From positions 207,119,926 through 207,140,812 of the forward strand of contig JBOZIK010000001.1 of NCBI GenBank assembly GCA_051453625.1: a DNA stretch of 20,887 bases, given 5' to 3'. Origin of the DNA: Welwitschia mirabilis. Taxonomy: Eukaryota > Gnetophyta > Gnetopsida > Welwitschiales. A program made the position numbers and the translations under genes. The notes beneath the pieces are model-generated. The model did no database searches, was not told the DNA's origin, and worked only from the letters and a program-made list of their open reading frames with translations. How positions within the stretch are numbered: the first letter of the stretch is position 1; each line of letters begins with the position of its first letter. Positions 1-11,177 of the stretch are shown here, in pieces.

Positions 1-1580
1 ATTCTGTGTTGTTTTCTTTTGTATGCTTGCTGTTCCATTCTTGTTCAAGTACTTTCTTGTTGTTCGATTTGTAACACATTTGAGGTCATAATTCTGAAAG
101 ACGTATGACATATTATAGAAGGTTATCTTGTTTCTGTGGTATCTGTATTGCTTGTACGAAATGAAAGAAGGTCAAAGCTTGATTTAAAGCCTGAAAGTGC
201 ATTTTTTCCATTTGAGTTGCATGTTGTGTGAAATGATACAAATTGTGGAATTCTAAATTTCTTAAAAGTAATGCCAATCCAAAAAAGAGAAAAACAAGGA
301 AGATTACAGAAGAGTCACACATGCAATGATTGTTAGACCTATACTTTGCTTTTTGCAGATTTAGAGCTGTGTCCTCGCATTCCTCCATAGGACTCCACGT
401 TCTCTAGTGTGATTTTGCATGGGGCTCCATTATTGAGTTGTTATGGATGCTACTTAGGTGAGCTTGCTTCTATCGCTCGTGGTGCGATGGATTTCGCAAG
501 GGAGGCTGCTCCCTCTTGCCTCTCTTTGAGATGTTGTTCACTTTAGAGGGGCACATAGAGGGATTTATTTTGATTAGTTTCCTTCATAGTTTTTACACTC
601 AAATGCGTCACCAAACTCGAGCAGGCAGTCTAGGGTCGCTAGACTCAGACTTGCCATCTGAACTGGGCAAAACTTGGCAAACTTCGCTTAAACTTGGAAG
701 GTGAGAAAAGTTTGGAATAACATGCAATTTTGATTAGTTTTAAGCATTTTCATGTATTCAAACAGGACAAGGAGCATAACTTGTACAGTCCAAAAACATA
801 ATTGATATGTGTGGCAAACACACAGATGGGTTTTAGTAATTGTTCTTTTCAGCTGTTGATTGTTTAAAGCCTTTATTTCTTTAATAAAATACTTAAAACA
901 AACACTTTGTATGATTTTAGCTCTCTGTCAACATGTAGAACTTAATAGCTTTGCATTCCAAACTATGTAAGTTAAAGTGATATTAGATCTGTATCAATTG
1001 CGCATTTAGGGAATGTCAACAAAAAGGTTTTTAATAGAAAGTTTGGTTTTTTCCCTTCTATCAGGCAACCTCAAATGGAAAAGACCTCCTAGTGCTAATT
1101 TGTTACCCTAGAACCAAGGATTTCAAAAGATCTTGCAGCTTGTTAAAGGATTTCATTTGAGGAAGTGAGAACCATGATTACATGACCTCTCCATTAGATT
1201 TACTATCCTTTTTTCTTTTCTTTTCAACTGTTTTTTGGACAAACTTCCCCATATGTTCTCATGTAGCCTCAGGAAGTTGCAAATGAATTGTTCCCATTTA
1301 TTTGATATAAATATATGAATGTGTATGGTTGTTTTCAACGATGATGTCATCTATTTATATCAAATATGATGTGCAACTACCGGTCTCAAGTTTTAGGTCC
1401 CTAGAATCATTGGATCCCTGGTACTATGTGAGTTTGGCAGAACAGGCCCTAAATCATTTTGGCAACTTTGCGTTTTCAAACTTGCATGGCTGAGTGGACA
1501 AGCAACTCACTCCAACTCATAGCCAGTCCAGTGAGTTTGACGACTTTCCTTTCCCTTCCTAGCTGTGTAGGACCAGTCTG

Positions 1581-1593
1581 GGCTCTAATACCA
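1581..1593 (-). repeat. PBS-like site of a decayed LTR element
   Basis: Read on the - strand this is TGGTATTAGAGCC, one base away from the initiator-tRNA-Met primer-binding site TGGTATCAGAGCC used by many plant copia and TRIM elements. The corresponding LTR would lie at higher coordinates (about 1594-1850). I could not find its partner LTR or the TG end. It is probably an isolated remnant. Confidence 0.45.
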
Positions 1594-2345
1594 TTTATAC
1601 TGCTCCCAAAATTGTAAAGGCATTATTAGATTAAAAAGGAAATAAAATCCTTATTGTATGCGTCTTTCTTCTGCAATCCCCTTCTTGGGTTCTGAAGTAT
1701 TTAAGTTCCCACATCAGGGCGTAACTCCATGTTCACACCTACACAGAATCATATTTCATTTTCCCACTCCAATAATCTCCCACGTTTCCATCACACCTTT
1801 CTATCAACTCGTAAACTGACAAAATTTCTGGAAACACTACTTATGAATATACTTCAATTAATACTTTTGCAACTTACAAGTTTTCCTGAAAAGTGCTGAT
1901 ACATGCCAGTCAGATACTGCACAAGTTTATTGATGTGACTGTCACTGTGAGCAGGTGTTAGAGATCTAGTTTTATATGTGATATGTACTTTTAAAGTACA
2001 ATAATTATTTTGCTAGAAGCTTATTCATGCTTGAAACTTTTCTGAATGCAACATTATTCATATCCAGTAATAGAAAAATCGAGCTTTTATTGATTCAAGA
2101 TATTCTTTGAAGCCTGTGGGCTTTGTCACTATGTGTTACTGGGAAATTGTAAAAGGGATATTTCCTTTTCCTTAAAAAATTACAAATGTGGTTATTCTGG
2201 TTTTTGATACCATCATTGAGAACACATGGATGCCTTAAAATTTTCAGTTTCATTTGTACATTAGAATTTAAGAAAATTGATGTGTTTAAACTTTGAAGAT
2301 TTGTGTATATTATTTTTGTCACTCATTCAAGCCTCTATTGGATTC

Positions 2346-2347
2346 AG
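2346..2347 (+). promoter_or_regulatory. Candidate 3' splice site before SmD2
   Basis: A T-rich tract (about 2310-2343) followed by ATTCAG and then GG fits a plant 3' splice site. It lies 18 bases before the SmD2 start codon. If it is used, exon 2 begins at 2348 with a short leader. The in-frame ATG at 2303 would then be intronic, which supports starting the protein at 2366. Transcript data are needed to confirm it. Confidence 0.35.
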
Positions 2348-2365
2348 GGCCTCTGTTACTTCAAA

Positions 2366-2692
2366 ATGAGTAGGCACATGGATGAAGATGTTCCAGAGAA
2401 GACTGAGGAGGAAGAATTTAAAACTGGGCCACTTTCAGTTCTGTTAATGAGTGTGAAGAACAACACCCAAGTCCTTATCAATTGTAGAAATAACAAGAAG
2501 CTTCTTGGCCGTGTTCGAGCATTTGACCGACACTGTAATATGGTATTGGAAAATGTGAAGGAAATGTGGACAGAGATGCCTAAAAAGGGCAAAGGCAAAA
2601 AGAAGTCCATGCCTGTCAACAAGGACAGATTCATTAGCAAAATGTTCTTAAGGGGTGATTCTGTCATAATTGTTTTGAGAAACCCGAAGTAG
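2366..2692 (+). CDS. SMD2: Small nuclear ribonucleoprotein SmD2
   Basis: SmD2 is one of seven Sm proteins that form a ring around the Sm site of U1, U2, U4 and U5 snRNAs. It assembles in the cytoplasm and functions in the nucleus in pre-mRNA splicing. The frame encodes 108 aa, the usual length in plants. The Sm1 motif spans about residues 22-64 and includes the RNA-contacting FDRHCNMVL segment (residues 53-61). A Lys-rich loop (GKGKKK, 75-80) follows, then the Sm2 motif at about 89-103 with RGD (96-98) and the terminal VLRNPK. I chose the start at 2366 because MSR begins the plant family; the frame stays open to an ATG at 2303, but those 21 extra residues match nothing. No intron interrupts the CDS. 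Compared with the plant consensus as I recall it, substitutions occur at residues 4, 19, 27, 65, 71 and 74. It may be a functional gene or a fairly recent retrocopy; the reading frame is intact. Confidence 0.95.
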   Translation: MSRHMDEDVPEKTEEEEFKTGPLSVLLMSVKNNTQVLINCRNNKKLLGRVRAFDRHCNMVLENVKEMWTEMPKKGKGKKKSMPVNKDRFISKMFLRGDSVIIVLRNPK

Positions 2693-3447
2693 TTGATGCT
2701 ATAGTTTTAGGCAAGAATGTGAACAATTACTGTGGCTTTTACTCTTTGACAATCATTGTTTGGGCCTTTCAATATGATCATATTAAGTGATGTTTTGTTT
2801 TCTGATGGTTGGTTTTGCTAACACAAACATTAATTGTAGCAACTAGTGACTGTCCTAATGTAATGGTTATGTCTTGGAAACCAATGATCATGTTGTTAAA
2901 TTTCATTGTTGCATCTGTCTATTTTTGGCTTCAGTAAATGCATGCTACCAGAGAACAGCTGCGGTGTATCATGGGTATGTAAATAAGAAAGCACTACACC
3001 AACCATTTTCACTAGTAGAGGCTCATTAGCAATCATAAATTATTTTCTGTGTCTTGTTCTTGATAGTATATGACTTGCGTGAATACATGTACATGACAAG
3101 CAGCATCTATGTGCAGGAACTGTGTGAATACCGATGTAAAATAATGAAATTTCACAATTGAGCATGAAACAAGCTTTTTTCTTTGTTGCATTTGTATTTC
3201 TCAAGGCAATTTATCATTAAAAAGCACTTGCATGTTGATCATTATTATGCAAGTATACAATGATAGCATAACTTAATCTCTATACCTCGTACTATCTGTA
3301 CGTTATGCACATTTGCATAGTTGATTTGCAAATCTGCTATACTAGTGAATGTTATTCTTTATGTAAAAAGTTTGGATTTCATAATTTCATTCGATACCTT
3401 AGAAAGAGAGATTGTATGCAGTCTTGTCATTAATATGCAGTCTCCTT

Positions 3448-3504
3448 ATTGTGGATAAAGAATGTGTGTTTTAGAGTCATTGTGGACAAAGAACCTGTGT
3501 TTTA
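3448..3504. repeat. 31-bp tandem duplication
   Basis: A segment beginning ATTGTGGATAAAGAATGTG at 3448 recurs at 3479 as ATTGTGGACAAAGAACCTG, a 31-base period with about 1.85 copies and few mismatches. It is probably replication slippage in non-coding DNA. Confidence 0.7.
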
Positions 3505-4553
3505 TTCCTTATTTCCCTTACCCACAATTATGGTGAGTGATGGACATCCTAAAATGGGTGATGGACATAGGATGGGCTGAGTAGTATTTTAGTAATTTAA
3601 CAAGATATTAAGAAAGTCACAAATGTATTTCATCATGCGTATGTAACTTGACATAGTCATTACCATTTGTGACAAGAAACGAGTCAGAAAACTGCAATGT
3701 CTCTGAAACAAACAAAAAAGTAGTAGTTTTTGTCTTGTCCTTACAAGTGACACACTGAAGGCCTAGTAATGCAAGATTCTAATCCTAGTAATGCACATAT
3801 ACATAAGCTTTCTATAGGCATTCTATACGCCGGCATTTCAGGTCGATTGTCAAGAAAGATGCATAAAAATGGGGATGCCATGTGCATTGGTGTTATAAGT
3901 ACAAATTGTGCTGGGAGTGTTGCTGGAAAAAGTAGCATTTCATTGATGACTTAGCAGTCTTCTACTTTTGATTGATGACCCAACGGTTTTCTCCTTTTTA
4001 TTGGAAACCAATGGTGGCATGTTAGATGAGGGTAAATACTTAGAGAGCACTAAACTAAAAATGGGTGTAGGTTATGAGAGGCATCAAAATGTTGCTTGGT
4101 ACAGTTTATTGTTTGGAAGGATTTCCATGACAACTTGATCCTTTCACTCTGGGTTTTCTACCTGATGTGTTAACTGTGTTATGTTTTCCCCTACATCACT
4201 ACATTTGCAATTAAATTGTGATGGTAGAATTTGCCTTTTTTTTTTTCTAACTCTTTTGGAGCATTAGGAAAGCCAGCATGTCACTTGCTACATTAAAGTT
4301 TCTAAAATGAGGGATCACAACATTTCTTAAGAAATACTAAATTGAGCATTATTGTCTATTTGTTGAGTTTAAAATGCAATCTTACACTCTTAGAGTGAAA
4401 ATTCTTTTAAATTAAATAAATACCACACAGGGAAATCTTAATGGTTGAACTTTGCTGACAGTGTATCATGTTGTAGCTAAAGAGCAATGTCTTAAAGATT
4501 AAATTGAGGAGGCTTGAACTCAGACAAGCATCAATCCTTGTCAATTGAACAAA

Positions 4554-4697
4554 TGTTTTTAGATTGAATAACTAACTTTATCAATGAATGTTACACACAT
4601 CAAGAAGGAAAAAGCTCTAGGAATGTTGTTAGATTGAATATCTATTTGCAGAACTTTATCAATGCACATTACACACATTGAAGAAAAAGCTTTAGGA
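4554..4697. repeat. Diverged tandem duplication, about 70 bp
   Basis: Unit 1 (4554-4623) and unit 2 (4624-4697) share, in order, TTAGATTGAATA or a near match, ACTTTATCAATG, TTACACACAT and AAAAAGCT(C/T)TAGGA. Small indels separate these blocks. This is an old local duplication and codes for nothing recognisable. Confidence 0.75.
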
Positions 4698-4932
4698 TGT
4701 GCAAGGAGGGAATACTAGGTTTTAAGTCAATCTTTAAAGTTTTCAAATCTCTGCTCTAAAGAAGGATGTTAGTGTTTCACTTCAATCTTTAAAACAATTA
4801 TGAGAACTATCCAACACACTAAATTTTTGAGAATATCAACACTTTGGTAACAAAATTTTACAGGTTAGTAATCTATACTCTGGTGAATAAAACTAGGAAA
4901 GCAACAGGATCAAGTAAGGAGTAATTTCATTA

Positions 4933-4942
4933 NNNNNNNNNN
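4933..4942. other. Assembly gap (10 Ns)
   Basis: Ten consecutive N bases. The length is likely a placeholder, so the true distance between the flanks is unknown. Confidence 0.99.
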
Positions 4943-6355
4943 TACTAAATGAGTTTTTTTAATTTTCATAATTTGGAGGTTCATATTTCTTGATTTTATT
5001 ATTTTTCTTAATGTTTCTAAAATGTTGAGGTCTTTCTTCTTGAGGTTTCCATTCTATAGAAGTCAATTTTTCTAGGTGGTCTTCATGAGATTACTTATTG
5101 TTATGTGTAGAAGAAAAGTGACTAGGAGTTATAGAGATCACTAAAATTTCATTATGTACATAAGAATTGTTGAGTGATACTTTGTAAATAAAAAGGCGAA
5201 TAGATGCATGGATTGAAAAGAGTAAAAATCTTTATTTTGTATAGGACATCTGTAACAATTAACAATGTGTAGTACATCCCTTCCCTTTGCGTGTTGATGC
5301 TCAATGCAACATCGTAATCGTGAGCCCTACCCTAATCTACCATACAATGGTACTAAGTGACACATTGAGACTGTTTGTTACATAAAGCTACACCCAACTA
5401 CATAGAAGGTAAGCCAAAAAAGAAAAAAAAAAACATTTTAAGTTTAAAAAAAGAGAAGTCAATACAATGTATGCAAGTTTAACATATCATCTAAAAGGAT
5501 TGAAGTACTAGGACTATAGTTTGAGGAAAAAGATGGGAGTTTAGGTAGTCATCTGAAATTGTCTATATTAAGAGGATGCTAATCATTGTCTTATTTCATC
5601 TAAGGAACTCTTCAAAGGTTGTTTAAGTTGAACATGCTACAAGAATTAGCTTCTTTTAGATTCCAAGAAAACGTTTTGCATGTCCCCTTCATTTTAAGAA
5701 GGAACACAAAGGAGGAAGAAAAGTCTAGTAAAGTTGATAGGGTTAGATCACTCTTAATTTTGAAATGTAGAGAGGTTAAGTGTTATTGTGGAAGTGGAAC
5801 GAGAGGGAAATGAAATAATGCCAAGATGAGTTGCAAAAAGCTTGTATAAGAGATCATTGATTTCATTAAGTTTAAATAATCAAGTCATTGTTGCTTTTGG
5901 GGTCATCAAATTTACCAAACAAAGAACCAAAATCTTCTAAAATAAAGGAGTCACAGATTAGCTTGCATGCCTTTTTCAAAAGTTAAGTGTACTAAGTTCT
6001 GTTCTAAAGTTGCATACTTGCTTCTTCTTTTTCCCTTAAGACAACAAGATAACAATCTAGTTTATGGTGGCCAATGCACCAGTAATAATGGTAAGTGTTA
6101 GCTCTCCAAAATAAGACTAAAGCTTTATATTTGTACTGTAGAAAGCATTATTAAGTATAACTATGAAGATTTAAGAGAACCGAAGATTGAAAACAAGCTT
6201 GAAATCCTAAGGGTTTTAAAACATATGAAATTCAAAGTATCGAACATCACACATGGACTTGTGATGTTATAATACCTAATAGAATAATGAAAGCATTTTG
6301 GTTACATTAAAAAGAAGTATAGGTATTCAGTATTGAATTTGAAATTAACATAAAA
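4943..6355. other. Intergenic stretch, no gene seen
   Basis: This is AT-rich sequence with frequent stops in all frames. The 64-codon open frame at 5619-5813 has no recognisable domain. The only structure I see is the first half of the direct repeat pair, at 6021-6124. Confidence 0.5.
6021..6124. repeat. Direct repeat, copy A
   Basis: This segment resembles 6631-6730. Both copies hold a T/C-rich stretch, then TTTATGGTGGC, an ACTAATAAGAATA-like block and TTAGCTCT(C/T). I estimate roughly 70% identity by eye. The pair brackets a SINE copy. It may be an independent repeat family or a local duplication. Confidence 0.55.
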
Positions 6356-6553
6356 GAAGCCAATGGGATGTTAGTCCAATTGGAGATACACTCATCTTTG
6401 ATTCAAGAGTTCATGGGTTCAAATCTGTGGATGACTTGATTGGATTATGAGGTCATGTGCATAATTAATCATTCATTTGAGTGATAATGGTGACTACCTC
6501 CTAGGTGGGAGTATAGTCATTAAAAGTTTTGAGTTTGATACTCCTTCTTCCTC
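6356..6553 (+). mobile_element. tRNA-derived SINE, copy 1 (most complete)
   Basis: SINEs are short non-coding retroelements transcribed by RNA polymerase III and mobilised by LINE enzymes. The head carries box A TAGTCCAATTGG (6372-6383) and box B GGTTCAAATCT (6416-6426), 32 bases apart as in a tRNA gene. It continues through a body around ATTCATTTGAGTGATAATGG and ends near GAGTTTGATACTCCTTC. The boundaries come from alignment to the copies at 14641-14836, 8138-8288 and 15371-15590. Flanking TAACATAA at 6346-6353 and 6571-6578 could be a target-site duplication, but such 8-mers are common in AT-rich DNA. Confidence 0.75.
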
Positions 6554-6630
6554 CAAATTTCTAAAAGTCATAACATAACAATGTTATGCCTTAAAATATG
6601 AGCTCAAGAGAAGAACATTTTTATAAAGGT

Positions 6631-6730
6631 TGTTCCTTTTTTCTTTTAACAGAAAAAGTTAAAATCTGGTTTTATGGTGGCTAGTGGACTAATAAGAATA
6701 GGGGAGTTAAGCTCTCTAAGTAGGAGCTAT
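6631..6730. repeat. Direct repeat, copy B
   Basis: This is the second copy of the repeat at 6021-6124, in the same orientation and about 610 bases away. The block TTTATGGTGGC is identical in both copies and the flanking blocks are diverged. Confidence 0.55.
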
Positions 6731-8137
6731 GTTAGATGCAAAGTAGTCTAACTTTCAATTTCTTCCCTTGCCTCCCAGATAACTACTTTCTACCAAAGGT
6801 TTTCAGAAAGTAGAAGGCTCCATCCTAAACAATCTATAACCCTGAGGCATAGAAGAAAAAGGAAGGCAAGATCATCTTAGTCTAATAAAGGCATAATTAC
6901 CCAACTCTTCACTATGAAAGACTAGCAAAGAAAAAAGGGATAAGGAAATTGGAATGTACAACTAATAATGTTACATTTTAAAATATAATTCATTCTTGAA
7001 TTTTAGATTTTTGTTTTATTCATCAATAATTAAATTACAAATAGATCAAGCATGAGGTTCTTTTTCTCCAAATTATAGTCTTTCCACAATTGCAATTAAC
7101 ATAAAACAAAGCAAATAACAAAAAAAAACTTACTTCTTATGCACCTATGGGGCAGTGCCATTATTTAGCTAAGTATTCAACATCATTTAGGAGAATGATA
7201 ATTTGCTTTTTCATAGGAAAAATGAAGTACTGAACTTTTCTTATCAACCCACAATGAAGAAAAGAGTGTCCAGAAGATTCTTCTTCTTGTTAGCAAAAGG
7301 AGCAATGATTTGTAAATGCCCAACCACAATTTCAAGGTTTTATAGAAAAGGCAAGTTATCTAATTATGCTAGAGAAAAAAGAGTTGTAGCTTTGGGTGAG
7401 TAACTTCAAAGAGTATCATAAGCTTATATAGATGTGAAATTATCTTTTCCTTCCCACTTCAATTTCCATAAATATGTGAATGCATATAATTCTTTAACCA
7501 AGCTTTCATCTTTTCAGACAATTCCAAATTTTAGAGCCTCTTATAATATGTAGCCCCTTAAAGAAATTTTTAGAATGGTTTAAATATTTATCCTTTAAAC
7601 CCCATTTCCATCCTCTTTATGTAATTAATAAATTACTTTTAGTTAATAGGGTCTACATAATTGATTTATGTACAATCTAAGCATCATAGAATTACAACAA
7701 ATGTTGACAAAACAATTCTTCCTTTTGATACCCTTAAAGAAATTATTATAATAAAAAATGCATATTGCATACTATTTGAACGAAAGTCAAGTCATGTATA
7801 ATAGTTGATAATTTAGGTAAATTCATCAAGTCCCTTAGATGATTAAGACAAGAAAGAAGGTGATTTTTAGTATTTTAATTTATTTACATGTTGCAATGGT
7901 GTTTTCGAATCATGTTATAGAAGCAGAAAGGGCTTCTCAGCTGTTTTCTATTCATTTCTTCATTATTCTTTTACATTATAATTTATCCACATTATTTTTA
8001 TCATTGTTGATGACTTTCTATTTAATCACTATGGAAGATCTTCTCGAATGCTCAAGATAGGCCATTTCATGCTTTTCAAGAAACCTTAAGAGATAGGTGG
8101 GGCTAAACGTCAACTTGTAAGAATTTGGATGATTTAA
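6731..8137. other. Intergenic stretch, no gene seen
   Basis: Very AT-rich. The open frames at 7203-7403 and 7839-8060 are short; the second is hydrophobic simply because the DNA is T-rich. Neither shows a domain or a gene-like context. Confidence 0.5.
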
Positions 8138-8288
8138 AGGGTTTGTCCAACTTAAAACTTTTTAGGAATCACAATTTCCCCTCTAAAATACAACCATCAC
8201 AGTCATCTAAATGAATAATTTAATTACATCCATGAACTCCTGAATGGAGGATGAGTGTTTCACAAGTTCAACTACGACCACATTAATG
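8138..8288 (-). mobile_element. tRNA-derived SINE, copy 3 (internally deleted)
   Basis: Read on the - strand it aligns with copy 1: a degraded head, then ACACTCATC, a CATTCAGGAGTTCATGG block, a gap where box B and the following body should be, then ATTCATTTAGATGAC and AAAGTTTTAAGTT towards the 3' end. The loss of box B means it could not be transcribed as a SINE today. Order and spacing of the blocks match; identity is modest. Confidence 0.6.
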
Positions 8289-8818
8289 AATTTCAATTCT
8301 TTAAAATTATTAAAAAACCATTGTTATCTAATAAATAAGTACTTTTATCTCATTCTTATATTCTAAATTTTCAGGTTTAAATTGTAGTGAAAATAATATA
8401 AATTAACAACCTAAAGATAACCTTTTCATCCTTCCTTACTACAATTTTCTATTTTTTTTCTCTCATTTATCTCTTGGAAATGCTTTTAAAATCTATTCCA
8501 GTAGCCTTTTCAAGTCCTCTTTTATCTTATTATTAATTTGCATTTTTATAACTTGTTTGCTTTACTTCTACAAATATTTTATGTTGATGTTGATGCACAT
8601 CTTTTGTAGTTTTTGTGAAAAGTATTAATAATTTATTTAAGTAGTAGATTTTGAAAAACTCGGAGAACTCTCTACAATATATAGTTAAATCTAAGGCTAC
8701 ATCAATGACTTTCATGTATTCTTACTTTTAAATGATAATTATTAATTCAATAATCATTATTAATTATTTTATTCTTAAATCCTTCTCATTATAATTTTTT
8801 TAAATCATGAAAATTCAA
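8289..8818. other. Possible decayed LTR before the 8819 PBS
   Basis: AT-rich, without coding signal. If the PBS-like site at 8819 is real, the 5' LTR of that element should lie here and end in the bases just before it (ATTCAAACA). I found no second copy of this stretch in the window, so the LTR assignment rests on the PBS alone. Confidence 0.25.
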
Positions 8819-8830
8819 ACAAGGCATCAG
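8819..8830 (+). repeat. PBS-like site of a second decayed LTR element
   Basis: AGGCATCAGAGC differs from the initiator-tRNA-Met PBS TGGTATCAGAGC at two or three positions and directly follows a CA dinucleotide, as expected after a 5' LTR. Downstream, short open pieces such as KLTIVSDKGKHRTNI (about 8867-8911) may be gag remnants, but I cannot assign them to a family. Confidence 0.4.
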
Positions 8831-11100
8831 AGCTTATGGTTTTTCCACCTTTCATGAAAGAAACAAGCTGACAATAGTGAGTGATAAAGGGAAACATAGA
8901 ACTAACATCTAAAGAGGTTTAATTTGAAGATCGACTAGCAAAATATGGCATAAATAAAGATTTAAGTACTTAGCTAAATTAACAATTTAGTTGATCTAAA
9001 TCAAAACTTGAGTTCAACTGACTACTTCTACCAAAAAAGGGGTAATGGTTATTGCCGAAAAATTGTGAAGATGTAGAAGGCATAAAAATTGCCTTTTTTT
9101 TGGTAACATATTCAACATCTTAGGAGCAAATGAGAGAAATAAGTTTCAAAGCAAAAGAGTAACATTTCAATATGAACTCATCGAGGTAAAGCTTGATGAT
9201 ATAATTCATAAACTAAAGAAGAAACTTGACAAAACTATGAAGAATCCATAAGAAACCTATTTCAACCCATTGAGAAAAATAAAATGATGTAGGCCAAAAG
9301 AAGTGGTTTAACATATGATACAAGAATAAATATCAAACAAGGATTATATGCAACTTTGAAAAAGTTTAAACAAATATTTCATAGAGTATGAAAGGTGAAA
9401 CCCCCTCCTACTTTTGCAATATTGTCTTCTGGAAGGGCTCTCATGTGTTTGGAATGCTCTTAGCCAATTACCTTGTAATTTCTCGTTACATGACTTTTCT
9501 AGTCACATTTCTCTTATTTTCCCCCTTGTACATTTGATTTCTCCATATGTTTAAAACGCAAGATCCTCATTTAGGGCTTCTTGAGATCCTAGATTGGATT
9601 TTAAATCCATGGGAATCTCATGCTAGAAAAAGTACTATATGGATTAGTTTCATATTCAAAATTTGCTAGACCTTTTACTTAAGAAAAAATTACATGAATT
9701 TCAAATTAATGATATTGATATAGAGAATGTTACACATTGTTAATCCAAAACAATGATATGGTTATGTATAAGATGTGAATAGTGAATCATAAATAGATCT
9801 ACCTTGATTCATAGTAGCGTATCATGAATTGGTCTCTTATTATTTTAAAATGATTGTGTTGATGAGGTGATGACTATAATTCTATTTTAAATTTTAAAAT
9901 ATAGTAATGTAAAAGATAACATTATATTAAGTATAAAATGTATGAGATAGATCGAATCATGAAATTAAACATTAAGATTTAAAAAAAGGCATAGGATAGA
10001 TATAACCCTCAATGGTTAATGCTTTATCAAAGTTTGATGTGAATCATTGTAAAAATGCTATAATAATTATAGGGCATAAGGATCAAGTGCCACATGCCTT
10101 AAGGAATGAGTGCCTAAGCCTATGGTTTATGATGGCAAGGGGCAGGGAAGAAAATCTGTAAGCACAAGATGCAAATTTGCTTGTAGACTACTAAAGAGAG
10201 AGATATCTATGAAATAGACCTAGTTATACGAGACACTTAGGCATATTACCAACACTTCTAGAAGGAACTATAATAGGTTTATAAGCTTCTTTTAATTATA
10301 ATATACGTATTGTCTTATTGATCATTTGGAAAATTTAATTTTGGGTCAACATCTTAATTCTTCAAAAAGGGTTAGGATTCTAAGGAGTCATTATGCCAAG
10401 AAGGGTTATGCACACCCAAGAAGCTTAGTATTATTGGAAGGAAATGCACATCCTAATGGGTTTGTAATAACCTCAACCATAAGTGACTCTCATCTTGTAT
10501 CAAAGATCATTACAAAATAGGTATTGTCCCAATCATAAGGCATTCATGTAAATAATTTAAGATCCTTGGTGTTGATATTAAGAACGAAAAATATTCCATA
10601 CCCACCAAATACGTAAGGAAGTTATTCACATATTTCTTATATGTTTTCATTCTTAATTGCAATTTAAGAACTCTGCACTATTAACTAAGGAACTAGTAAT
10701 ATATGGCACATAATCCTTTTATCTCTTAGTAACGTATTTATAGGTAAACAATAAATGCAAATACATTTTAATTTTTAAGCTTGTTAAAGTATACAGGTAG
10801 CAAATGTTAGCAATAATCATTAGGATAACACCTTGAGATTACATCTCCAATGCCCAACACCTAGAGTTAAGCATCATATACATGCATTTGATTGTTCTAA
10901 TTTGGAGTTGTAAAAGGCTTGCTAAAAAGCCTAAATATGAGTTATTTGCATAATTTTTTAAATAAGTGTAAATTTGTTGACATGACCACTAAAGTTTATG
11001 TAAAAATTTCATATCAAACATATCATTAGAGGCTCTATGCAAAAATCTTAATGATGAAGATCCACAAATACGCAAATTCATATATCAAAACATCAAAACA
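8831..11100. other. Intergenic stretch, possible retroelement debris
   Basis: There is no intact gene. Fragments open for 15-30 codons occur on the + strand between 8860 and 9260, Lys-rich and gag-like in composition only. The 64-codon frame at 10326-10520 has no recognisable domain. From about 9400 to 11100 I see only AT-rich sequence. Confidence 0.4.
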
Positions 11101-11128
11101 GAAAAAAATAAAATAATAAAGGGCAGAA

Positions 11129-11134
11129 GCCTTA
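11129..11134 (-). terminator. Candidate poly(A) signal of the AGP gene
   Basis: On the - strand, AATAAG lies about 45 bases after the AGP stop codon and is followed by a T-rich tract (about 11100-11120). Plant poly(A) signals are loose, so this near-canonical hexamer is plausible but unproven. Confidence 0.35.
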
Positions 11135-11177
11135 TTGGGGATCAGAAACCAGACAGAGAAGCGGTGGGAGAGGAAGA

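Larger units (their letters stand above)
1..2347. other. Non-coding stretch upstream of SmD2
   Basis: I find no convincing gene here. The open frames are short, lack family motifs and use stop-poor AT-rich sequence. Positions 440-700 are less AT-rich than their surroundings but match nothing I recognise. A PBS-like site at 1581-1593 (- strand) suggests a decayed LTR retroelement around 1380-1850. The part next to SmD2 could be its promoter or a 5'-leader intron, because a good splice acceptor ends at 2347. No matching first exon or donor can be picked with confidence. Confidence 0.5.
2693..4932. other. Intergenic stretch, no gene seen
   Basis: The first few hundred bases are probably SmD2 3' UTR and downstream sequence; no canonical AATAAA signal is evident close to the stop. 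The rest is AT-rich with scattered stops. Short open frames on both strands at 3741-3954 overlap each other and carry no recognisable domain. Two small tandem duplications (3448-3504 and 4554-4697) are listed separately. Confidence 0.5.

Noticed and set aside
1483-1548. tRNA-Ser/Leu-like start TGGCTGAGTGG
   Set aside because: It has a box-A resemblance only. No box B GGTTCRA follows at a suitable distance and no cloverleaf can be drawn.
2303-2365. Upstream in-frame ATG extending SmD2 by 21 residues
   Set aside because: The extra residues match nothing in the Sm family, and a splice acceptor at 2347 lies between this ATG and the family start.
2356-2667. 103-codon - strand open frame
   Set aside because: It is the antisense shadow of SmD2, with no independent motif.
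3769-3954. Overlapping 61- and 65-codon frames on opposite strands
   Set aside because: They are short, mutually antisense and free of domains. Chance is the simplest explanation.
7839-8060. 73-codon hydrophobic frame resembling a membrane peptide
   Set aside because: T-rich DNA gives Phe, Leu and Ile by default. There is no gene context and no recognised family.
10326-10520. 64-codon frame with varied composition
   Set aside because: No recognisable homology, domain or gene structure; possibly repeat debris.
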